A DNA stretch of 21,593 nucleotides from JdFR-22 sp046537735. GTDB lineage: Archaea; Halobacteriota; Archaeoglobi; Archaeoglobales; Archaeoglobaceae. Within the stretch, counting starts at the first letter, position 1; each line of letters opens with the position of its first letter. Positions 15,471-21,593 of this stretch are shown one piece after another. A model generated the notes under the pieces. The model was not told the origin of the DNA and ran no database searches. It worked only from the letters and a program-made list of their open reading frames with translations. The stretch spans positions 1 through 21,593 of the forward strand of contig JBKHKH010000019.1 of NCBI GenBank assembly GCA_046537735.1. Reading direction: 5' to 3'. Position numbers and translations under genes: made by a program.

Positions 15471-17105
15471 TTAGTCTTCATCCTCATCGAAACCTTTACC
15501 TTTGGGACCTTTTGGACCTGAGTTAATACCTTTACCTGCAATCACATCGTCTATTCGCAGGATCATGGTCGCAGCATCGGTGGCTCCACTTATAGCCTGT
15601 TTTTTAATTTTTAACGGCTCTATCACTCCAGTCTCTTTCATTTCCTGAACGCCACCCTGGAACACATTGATTCCGCTGGTTATATTACCTTCTTCATGCG
15701 CTCTTTTAAGCTCTACTAGAGCGTCTATGGGGTCGTAACCGGCGTTATCGGCCAGGGCTCTGGGTATAATTTCAAGAGCATCGGCGAAAGCTTCAGCGGC
15801 CAGTTGCTCTCTACCGCCTAGGGTTGGAGCCCATTGTCTAAGCCTAAGAGAAACTTCGATCTCCGGTGAGCCTCCCCCTGTGACTACCTTACCACTTTCC
15901 ACCGCAACTTTGACCACTTTGATGGCGTCATTCAAGGACCTCTCCACCTCATCAACGATGTGCTCGGTCCCTCCTCTCACCAGTATGCTCACTGCTTTGG
16001 GGTTGTAGCAATCCTTGACGAATATCATTTTTTCGTCGCCCACTCTCTTCTCCTCTACAAGACCTGCACTGCCCAGATCCTCAGACTTTATGTCCCTCAG
16101 ATCGGTAACTATCTTTCCACCTGTTGCCTTGGCTAACTTCTCCAGATCGCTCTGTCTAACTCTTCTTACTGCCATTATCCCCTTCTTGGCCAGGTAGTAC
16201 TGGGCGAGGTCATCAACTCCTTTCTGACACACCACCACATTTGCTCCAGCGTCGATAATCCTGTTGACCATATCTTTAATCGCCTTTTCTTCCTGGTCAA
16301 TGAACTTCTGCAACATTGATGGGTCAGTGATACTGATTTCGGTATCCGTTTCGGTTCCTTTTACCTCAAGAGCTGTTCTCAGTAGAGCAATTTTTGCATC
16401 CTTCACCTTCTTGGGCATGGAAGCGTGAACGATTTCCTTGTCGATCACAATACCATTCACTAACTGTGAATCTTCAATAGAAGCTCCCTGCATTTTTTCC
16501 AGTTTGATGTTATCCTCATCAACTTCGTAACCTTCATTTACCTTCTCTGCTACCTTTTTAATGGATTTGACCACTATTTCTGATAGACGCTCTACCGCAT
16601 ACTCCGAGTGCTTGCCGGTGATTGCCGTAGAGGCTATATCAGCGAGTATCTTTTCATCGTCAACATCAATATCCATGGCGATCTTGTCCAGGGTCTCTAT
16701 TGCCTTTTCTGAAGCCAACCTGAAACCCCTGATGATGAGAGTAGGATGAACTTCCTGATCCAGAAGCTCTTCAGCCCTCTTCAATAGCTCTCCAGCGATG
16801 ACTACAGCTGTAGTTGTGCCGTCACCCACTTCGTTATCCTGTGTTTTGGCCACTTCTATTATCATTTTGGCTGCAGGATGCTCCACGTCCATCTCCTTCA
16901 AGATGGTTACTCCATCGTTGGTGATGACCACATCTCCTATTGTATTGACCAGCATCTTATCCATGCCCTTGGGACCTATAGTACTTTTAACTGAATTGGC
17001 TATAGTTCTGGCTGCCATAATGTTCAACCTCTGGGCATCTTTACCGGTTGTTCTCTGGGTACCTTCCCTGAGTATGATCACGGGTGTACCTTGTAGTGTT
17101 GCCAA
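15471..17105 (-). CDS. Thermosome subunit (group II chaperonin)
   Basis: The thermosome is a double-ring ATP-driven protein-folding machine of the archaeal cytosol. The 544-residue protein has the expected order: N-terminal ATPase part with G-P-K-G at 44-47, T-N-D-G at 62-65 and the phosphate-binding G-D-G-T-T-T at 94-99 (D95 catalytic), apical domain in the middle, then T-G-G-G-S-P-E and the C-terminal ATPase half. The tail is a Gly-Pro-Lys repeat followed by acidic residues, without the Gly-Gly-Met repeats seen in many thermosomes. The start is TTG at 17105, fixed by a strong GGAGGTGG (17111-17118) 5 nt upstream; the protein begins M-A-T-L-Q-G-T-P-V as in homologues. The promoter is strong and carries an inverted repeat. 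Confidence 0.97.
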   Translation of the reverse strand: MATLQGTPVIILREGTQRTTGKDAQRLNIMAARTIANSVKSTIGPKGMDKMLVNTIGDVVITNDGVTILKEMDVEHPAAKMIIEVAKTQDNEVGDGTTTAVVIAGELLKRAEELLDQEVHPTLIIRGFRLASEKAIETLDKIAMDIDVDDEKILADIASTAITGKHSEYAVERLSEIVVKSIKKVAEKVNEGYEVDEDNIKLEKMQGASIEDSQLVNGIVIDKEIVHASMPKKVKDAKIALLRTALEVKGTETDTEISITDPSMLQKFIDQEEKAIKDMVNRIIDAGANVVVCQKGVDDLAQYYLAKKGIMAVRRVRQSDLEKLAKATGGKIVTDLRDIKSEDLGSAGLVEEKRVGDEKMIFVKDCYNPKAVSILVRGGTEHIVDEVERSLNDAIKVVKVAVESGKVVTGGGSPEIEVSLRLRQWAPTLGGREQLAAEAFADALEIIPRALADNAGYDPIDALVELKRAHEEGNITSGINVFQGGVQEMKETGVIEPLKIKKQAISGATDAATMILRIDDVIAGKGINSGPKGPKGKGFDEDED

Positions 17106-17132
17106 TTAAACCACCTCCATAAATGAAGTTAG

Positions 17133-17148
17133 TAGAACAGTAGTTCTA
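17133..17148 (-). promoter_or_regulatory. Operator-like inverted repeat TAGAAC-N4-GTTCTA at the thermosome promoter
   Basis: A perfect 6-4-6 inverted repeat overlaps the downstream edge of the TATA box and extends towards the transcription start, the place where a repressor would block polymerase. It resembles in form the CTAAC-N5-GTTAG site that I recall for the Archaeoglobus heat-shock regulator HSR1. Confidence 0.5.
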
Positions 17149-17160
17149 TATAAACTTTTG
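17147..17160 (-). promoter_or_regulatory. BRE and TATA box of the thermosome gene
   Basis: The minus strand reads CAAAAG followed by TTTATATA, a near-consensus archaeal BRE-TATA pair, about 42 nt before the TTG start. It predicts a short leader of roughly 15-20 nt carrying the strong ribosome binding site. Confidence 0.7.
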
Positions 17161-17206
17161 CATCAGGAAAAATTATTATATTTATTAATAAAAGACTGTA
17201 GACACT

Positions 17207-18856
17207 TTATTTTCTCAACTTGCTCTTTCTCCTGACCCTAATTGCGTGCCCGCTATTCATCTCAACCATTTCTTTGCCGAACATATGAGATATGCCCACA
17301 CCAAGCAGGTTATCGTTATAAAATACCACTACATCATTGGGTGTGATGGAGCTGTCCGCTTCCAGTATGCCAGCCGCAAAAACAGTTCCTTTGGGGTCAA
17401 AATTATCGATCCTTACCTTTTTTACTCCCACTTCAAGCAAATATTCAGCAAAGGGGATATCGATATCCAGCATGCCGTAGCGAGTGTCCATCCGCATGAC
17501 TCTCTCTTTACCGGAGTACAGCTCGAGGTGAGGATATCTGCCTTTTACTTTGTATTTCCTATCTATCCCATCCAGCTCTACCCCGAACTGATATCTGCAC
17601 ATGTGATCGAACATGCTGTGGTATAGGCTGAATCTGATCTGAGGAGAATCCTTGACCTCTTCTTTTAACCTCTCTATCGAGCTGTGGTTCAGGACCCCAT
17701 CTACGCAGGTGTAGGTCACTTCCATTCCATCCGTTGCTTCTTCCACGATTCTCTGATAGGTGCCATCCACATGGGCTATGATCCTCTCAAAGTTGCCCCG
17801 AGATATAAAATGGGCCAATTTTTGAGCTACAAAACGTATTTCATCTCCAGTCCAATGTCCTGTAACTGTAGTATCGTAATTTATAACTGGATAGCACAGC
17901 TCTAGCTCTCTGGGAGAGACAAGGGGTGAAGATATAATGATCTCGTTCACTCCTCTGAAGTTGACTTCTTTCCTCAATGTTCTGTGGGTTTTGGAGTTCA
18001 GGTAGGGTTTTGTGGCCGTGCAGGGCAAGATAACCACAGTTTTTCCCTGTGGGTTATAGGAATTTGTAGCTCTCTCCAGGAAAAGAGATAATTCAGGGCG
18101 GTCAAACTCAAGAGAAGTGAATAGGACTCTGGAGCGTTTGAAGAAAGGAGAATTGGCTGAATCCTCTTCGTCGGCAATTCTGAGTATTGCCGCCAGCTCT
18201 GGATCGGTTTTGGATCTCCACTCTACAAAATTCCGGAGGTTATCCGATCTTATATGCTCTCTGATCAGCACCAGCTGGTTCTCCAGCATTTTAGTGTTGT
18301 GCAATGCCAGCAGCTCACTTCTATCCCCTAACTGTGAGTTTTTTAGCTCGTCTGCTGTAGTAGAAGAGCAAACAGAGCAGGTGCACGGCAGCTCTTTAAG
18401 GGTGTTCACATTAAATTGAGTCTCACCCAGCATGTAATTTCCGTTATAGGCTTCAACAATGGGTAAGATATTATCTACAATATCCGCTCCTAAATAGACC
18501 AGAAGAGGCACATTCTGGGGACTGGCTGCAGCGGGAGCGTACAGGGCCCTCCAATCCTTTTTTCTCAGGGAAAAAAGAGCATCCACTTTCTTCCTGGGAC
18601 TTAAGGTCTTGAGACCAGAGGCAACTGTAATGTTTTCGTCCTTACTACCCAGTATTTCATACCTTCTTTTATCTAAATATTTTAGGGAGTAAGGAGCAAA
18701 ACCGAAATCTATCGACTCTACAAACTCAAATTCCCACCTTTTCAGGAAATCTATCATTAAAGGAAGTTTATAGCCATCCATAGAGGCTATTCTTGCTGCC
18801 CCGTCCCTTTTTTCCAGGGAAACAGAAGCTGTAAAAGGGGGAGGACCAGAGGTCAT
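17207..18856 (-). CDS. arcS: Archaeosine synthase ArcS (with C-terminal PUA domain)
   Basis: ArcS converts the preQ0 base placed at position 15 of tRNA into archaeosine (or adds lysine in the ArcS/RaSEA route). The 549-residue protein is a diverged TGT-fold relative. It keeps the zinc site C158-x-C160-x2-C163 with H186, and lacks the TGT catalytic aspartate motif at the N-terminus, which marks ArcS rather than TgtA. The ArcS signature P-C-T-A-T-K-P-Y is at 278-285 (C279, K283). The last 75 residues or so form a PUA RNA-binding domain. The ATG overlaps the tgtA TGA by 4 nt (ATGA), with GGTGAT just upstream inside tgtA, so the two are co-translated. I do not see a RaSEA or QueF-like partner here. 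Confidence 0.93.
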   Translation of the reverse strand: MTSGPPPFTASVSLEKRDGAARIASMDGYKLPLMIDFLKRWEFEFVESIDFGFAPYSLKYLDKRRYEILGSKDENITVASGLKTLSPRKKVDALFSLRKKDWRALYAPAAASPQNVPLLVYLGADIVDNILPIVEAYNGNYMLGETQFNVNTLKELPCTCSVCSSTTADELKNSQLGDRSELLALHNTKMLENQLVLIREHIRSDNLRNFVEWRSKTDPELAAILRIADEEDSANSPFFKRSRVLFTSLEFDRPELSLFLERATNSYNPQGKTVVILPCTATKPYLNSKTHRTLRKEVNFRGVNEIIISSPLVSPRELELCYPVINYDTTVTGHWTGDEIRFVAQKLAHFISRGNFERIIAHVDGTYQRIVEEATDGMEVTYTCVDGVLNHSSIERLKEEVKDSPQIRFSLYHSMFDHMCRYQFGVELDGIDRKYKVKGRYPHLELYSGKERVMRMDTRYGMLDIDIPFAEYLLEVGVKKVRIDNFDPKGTVFAAGILEADSSITPNDVVVFYNDNLLGVGISHMFGKEMVEMNSGHAIRVRRKSKLRK

Positions 18857-20304
18857 TGGATCACCACAGCGTTAGAGGGTAATTCTTTCAGATATTCCTT
18901 CCACACATCATCAGCAATGATGTTGAACTTTTTATCTTTATGATAATCCAGAAAAGTCTTTAAGCCTTTGACGGCGCTAAGAAGAGCTTCGCACTCAATG
19001 TATTCAGCTGGAGGCATTTCTGCATGACCAGCAGGATAGACTTCCAGCATTTCGGCAAAGATCACCCCAAAAACGGGTTTGAGGTACAGGTCTGCTCTGT
19101 GGTTCAGATCGGTGGAGATAAGGTATTCATGCTTTTCCAGCTCAATATTTTTAACCCTTTCCTGATGTCTGGCCACTGCTGGCCTATAGCCGCTCTCAAC
19201 ACCTGTATAAAAGAAAATTTGTTTATTGGAAGGGTCGTACTCTTCCATTAAGGGGAGATAGTCCCTTACCTGTCTCCATGCCGCCACCAGATTGGGATGA
19301 CTTCTTATTCTCCTTTCCACGAACTCGAAGAGATTGTTCTCCTTTATAGCCTGCTTTATCTTCCTCATCTCCTCAAAGCTTATCCACAGATTATGCTCTC
19401 CTATCAGGATCTCTCTATCTTGTTTACTCATCTTCTGTAGCTCATCTGGAGTGTGTGTGGAACATACAGGACAATTGCAGGGAAAGTAATGCAGATCTCG
19501 AAGCTTTTTGGTCCCGTGAGGGGTCAGATAACGGTCATCTTTTGCATAAAGGGCGTAGGCAGCTGAATCGAAAAGGTCGCATCCTAAAGCTACTGAAATG
19601 GAAAAGAATAAGGGATGACCTGCCCCGAAAAGGTGTATGGGGGTGGAAGGTGACAGAACGGATTTAACGTCCAGAACTATTTTGATCACTTCTGTGAACC
19701 GGTACTCGTCCAGCAGGGGAACAATTGCCCCTATGGGAACGACATCCCCCTTGAGGGTATTTACCTCACGAGCACTTTTTTTTCTCAATTCAGAATAGTT
19801 AGAGCCCTGGACCGGTAGGGCAAGCAGGTTGTTTACGTCTTTAGTTATTTCTACAGCCTCTTTCTCTCTTTCCAGCGTTATTTTCAGATCATTTTCCGCT
19901 TTTTCATATTCTACATCTGGTGGAGTGGGAATATCCAGGGGGACTATTATATCCGAACCTATGTCTTTCTGAAAGTTAACGATTTCAGCGTTATCCACTT
20001 CCACATCGCCGTAGACCATGAGCTGATAACTGCCGCTGTCGGTCATAATGGGCATATTAATGTCGAGAAGATGGTGTAATCCTTTTTCTATGGCGGTTCG
20101 GTAAAGTGAGGGAGAACGGTATATAATGTATGAATTGGTAATTAGAATTTGAGCACCAAATTCTTTCATTCTGGAAGCTGGTATGTATTTTATGTTGGGG
20201 TTAATCACCGGCATTAGAGCAGGAGTCTCTACTACTCCATGCGGCGTGGTCAATTTGGCTATTCTCCCCATCGCGTCCTTATCAAAAATCTCAAAATGGT
20301 GCAT
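18853..20304 (-). CDS. tgtA: tRNA-guanine(15) transglycosylase (archaeosine TGT)
   Basis: TgtA swaps guanine 15 in the tRNA D loop for preQ0, the first tRNA-bound step of archaeosine synthesis. The 483-residue protein has the TIM-barrel motifs: D89 in M-T-D-S-G-S-Y-Q (base recognition and catalysis), G-A-I-V-P-L, and the nucleophile D246 in F-D-S-A-A-Y. The zinc site is C276-x-C278-x2-C281 with H304. It ends without a PUA domain; in this genome the PUA sits on the ArcS encoded immediately downstream. The ATG has no ribosome binding site, and TTTTTATA (minus strand, 20326-20333) lies 22-29 nt upstream, so the message is probably leaderless. Confidence 0.95.
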   Translation of the reverse strand: MHHFEIFDKDAMGRIAKLTTPHGVVETPALMPVINPNIKYIPASRMKEFGAQILITNSYIIYRSPSLYRTAIEKGLHHLLDINMPIMTDSGSYQLMVYGDVEVDNAEIVNFQKDIGSDIIVPLDIPTPPDVEYEKAENDLKITLEREKEAVEITKDVNNLLALPVQGSNYSELRKKSAREVNTLKGDVVPIGAIVPLLDEYRFTEVIKIVLDVKSVLSPSTPIHLFGAGHPLFFSISVALGCDLFDSAAYALYAKDDRYLTPHGTKKLRDLHYFPCNCPVCSTHTPDELQKMSKQDREILIGEHNLWISFEEMRKIKQAIKENNLFEFVERRIRSHPNLVAAWRQVRDYLPLMEEYDPSNKQIFFYTGVESGYRPAVARHQERVKNIELEKHEYLISTDLNHRADLYLKPVFGVIFAEMLEVYPAGHAEMPPAEYIECEALLSAVKGLKTFLDYHKDKKFNIIADDVWKEYLKELPSNAVVIQ

Positions 20305-20325
20305 TACGATTGGTCTTGGACAGAG

Positions 20326-20333
20326 TATAAAAA
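20326..20333 (-). promoter_or_regulatory. TATA box of the tgtA-arcS operon
   Basis: TTTTTATA on the minus strand, 22-29 nt before the tgtA ATG. The spacing puts transcription start at or next to the ATG (leaderless). Confidence 0.6.
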
Positions 20334-20351
20334 GGTCTTGTCTTTACTGGG

Positions 20352-20684
20352 TTATACCGACTCCCCCTTAAAGTCATGGCCCTGTAACCACATCTGACCT
20401 AACGCCACGGAAGCATAATACTTGACCTCTTCATCCTCGTCATCCAGAAACTCTTTCAGTCCCTCTACTGCAGGTTCACCTATTCTGGAGAGAGCTATAG
20501 AAGCTTCCCACTTAACATCCTCGTTTCCCTCTTTTAACGCTCCAAGCAATGGCTCTACAGCTTCTGCACCCATTTCCGATAGGGCTATAGAGGCGTACAT
20601 CCTTGCATCCCCTTCTTCATTCTTGAGAACATGTATCAGACCATCTATGTCTTTACTGGCTCTCATCTCATCTATATTCGACAT
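20352..20684 (-). CDS. HEAT-repeat (PBS-lyase-like) protein
   Basis: 110 residues from the ATG at 20684, selected because GGTGAT (20688-20693) lies just upstream; the frame extends to 20750 but that part looks like leader sequence. It has three HEAT-type helical repeats of about 31 residues with the recurring pattern D-x-x-x-x-x-x-A-S-I-A-L-x-x-x-G, as in phycobilin-lyase-type HEAT proteins. Such short solenoids are protein-protein interaction scaffolds with no fixed enzymatic role. It lies upstream of tgtA on the same strand, 47 nt away, but tgtA has its own TATA box, so co-function is not implied. Confidence 0.82.
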   Translation of the reverse strand: MSNIDEMRASKDIDGLIHVLKNEEGDARMYASIALSEMGAEAVEPLLGALKEGNEDVKWEASIALSRIGEPAVEGLKEFLDDEDEEVKYYASVALGQMWLQGHDFKGESV

Positions 20685-20819
20685 ATTATCACCTTTGGTT
20701 ACCAATTTACCACACCAATATATTTTTAAGTTACTGCTGGGGCTCATCATGGAAAATTTATCATGAAAATATCTGATTTGCTAGAAACTTTAATTAATTT
20801 GTATTCATAATAGCATATT

Positions 20820-21044
20820 ATGGAGCTTACTGATAATCAACTGACAGCCATTGTTTTTGCAACAATTGTATTTACAGTGCTACTCTTCTATTTCACCAAT
20901 CAGCACCAGCAGCTGGGAGGAACTGTATACAGAGTGGAATATCCTCCAGAGGTGATCTACATTAATATTGTAATTCTATTATTGTGCTTTGCGTCTATAA
21001 TCGGTCTGGTAAAGCTTTTGCAGAGAAAAGGAAGGAGTAGTTAG
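20820..21044 (+). CDS. Small two-helix membrane protein
   Basis: 74 residues with two hydrophobic helices (about 8-26 and 45-64) joined by a polar loop, and a basic tail (K-L-L-Q-R-K-G-R-S-S) that should stay in the cytoplasm. I do not recognise a family. The ATG has no ribosome binding site, and TTTAATTAA at 20789-20797 lies 23-31 nt upstream, indicating a leaderless message. It is divergent from the HEAT-repeat gene and converges on the tiny cysteine protein at 21060. Confidence 0.68.
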   Translation: MELTDNQLTAIVFATIVFTVLLFYFTNQHQQLGGTVYRVEYPPEVIYINIVILLLCFASIIGLVKLLQRKGRSS

Positions 21045-21059
21045 ATAAATAAGGGAGCC

Positions 21060-21224
21060 TCAGACGACTTTAGCCTTTTCTTGACGGAAGTCAGGGCATT
21101 TTTCCTTCCTTTTCAGGACTAAAGCTGTAAGTGGATAAATTTTTCTTTCTTCTTTTGCTCTACAAATCCAGTATCCTAGATGTATATCAGAGTTAGAGCA
21201 CTCTTTACACGTATATATTTTCAC
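21060..21224 (-). CDS. Tiny cysteine-containing protein (54 aa), probable zinc ribbon
   Basis: A 54-residue frame with a GTG start, missed by size cut-offs. It reads Y-T-C6-K-E-C9-S-N at the start, W-I-C21-R in the middle and K-C43-P-D-F near the end, a four-cysteine layout that fits one zinc ion; the rest is strongly basic. There is no ribosome binding site, but GATTTATTTAAG (minus strand, 21244-21255) lies 20-31 nt before the GTG, matching the leaderless promoters of other genes here. It ends 15 nt from the stop of the small membrane gene. The family is unknown to me. It resembles the 46-aa protein at 5434 in size and cysteine style, not in clear sequence. Confidence 0.6.
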   Translation of the reverse strand: MKIYTCKECSNSDIHLGYWICRAKEERKIYPLTALVLKRKEKCPDFRQEKAKVV

Positions 21225-21255
21225 ATAGCTAATTAGGTGTTAGCTTAAATAAATC

Positions 21256-21460
21256 TTTCCACAAATAACGAGATATTATACAACAATTGCTGATTTACTC
21301 ACCTTTATTGAACAGCTGCTATATGGGAGTTAATCGATAAAGTGAATGATTAAATGATAGACCAAAAATTGACGAAAATTTAAAAAGCTATGAACAAACT
21401 TTTAATCTAAGACGAGTTTTTAAAAACGGTAAAATGAATTGGCTCAAGGGCACAACACAA
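21256..21460. other. Intergenic stretch before tRNA-Ser
   Basis: AT-rich with no supported gene. A TATA-like GAGTTTTTAAAAACGG (about 21414-21429) is well placed, some 35-45 nt upstream, to drive tRNA-Ser. Confidence 0.4.
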
Positions 21461-21546
21461 GCCGGGATTGCAGAGCTTGGCCACTGCGGTGGATTCGAGA
21501 TCCACTGCTCCCCGCGAGCGCGAGGGTTCAAATCCCTCTCCCGGCG
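21461..21546 (+). tRNA. tRNA-Ser(CGA)
   Basis: An 86-nt class II tRNA with acceptor stem GCCGGGA/TCCCGGC, D arm GCAG...CTGC with A14-G15, anticodon stem GTGGA/TCCAC with anticodon CGA (reads UCG), a long variable arm, T arm GAGGG-TTCAAAT-CCCTC and discriminator G, the serine identity base. No CCA is encoded and no intron is seen. Confidence 0.97.
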
Positions 21547-21593
21547 TAATTGTTTTTAACTTTTTATACTAGTAGGTACGTTAGAGAGGTGTT

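Overview
The window is archaeal and most likely euryarchaeal, of a methanogen- or ANME-1-like lineage. The evidence is a group II chaperonin (thermosome), an archaeosine pathway (TgtA plus ArcS), an archaeal-type nicotinate phosphoribosyltransferase, a CARF-winged-helix regulator, an ADP-forming acyl-CoA synthetase, a PKD/CARDB surface protein, tRNAs without encoded CCA, and several genes with a TATA-like box 20-35 nt before the start codon and no ribosome binding site. The exact lineage is inference. I see no CRISPR array, IS element, rRNA or origin.

Layout. 1-3240 is the 3' part of a large secreted surface protein. 3352-3861 is a gamma-type carbonic anhydrase homologue, facing a LarA-type racemase (3955-5208, minus) across a hexanucleotide repeat. 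5434-5574 is a tiny four-plus-cysteine protein not normally called. 5853-8537 (minus) is an ADP-forming acyl-CoA synthetase fused to a GNAT acetyltransferase. 8761-9556 (minus) holds a broken membrane-protein gene and an overlapping small ORF, just downstream of tRNA-Leu(GAG) (9618-9701). 9702-9956 is non-coding. A small zinc-finger ORF (9975-10238) faces a membrane PAS/GAF sensor whose histidine kinase core is degenerate (10304-11638). Two cysteine-rich proteins follow (11745-12248 and 12377-12652, minus).

12735-14438 (minus) is a compact operon read in the order acylphosphatase, MazG-like pyrophosphohydrolase, nicotinate phosphoribosyltransferase. It is divergent from the CARF-winged-helix regulator at 14702-15403. 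The thermosome gene (15471-17105, minus) has a strong promoter with an operator-like inverted repeat. 17207-20304 (minus) is the tgtA-arcS pair that makes archaeosine at tRNA position 15; both tRNAs in this window carry the A14-G15 of the target loop. A HEAT-repeat protein, a small two-helix membrane protein, another tiny cysteine protein and tRNA-Ser(CGA) (21461-21546) complete the window.

Most of the window is ordinary housekeeping DNA. The points most worth a second look are the thermosome operator, the orphan CARF regulator with its own candidate operator, the sensor lacking its phospho-acceptor histidine, the broken membrane gene, the acyl-CoA synthetase-acetyltransferase fusion that keeps both catalytic histidines, and the set of tiny cysteine-rich proteins, two of them too short for usual gene calling.
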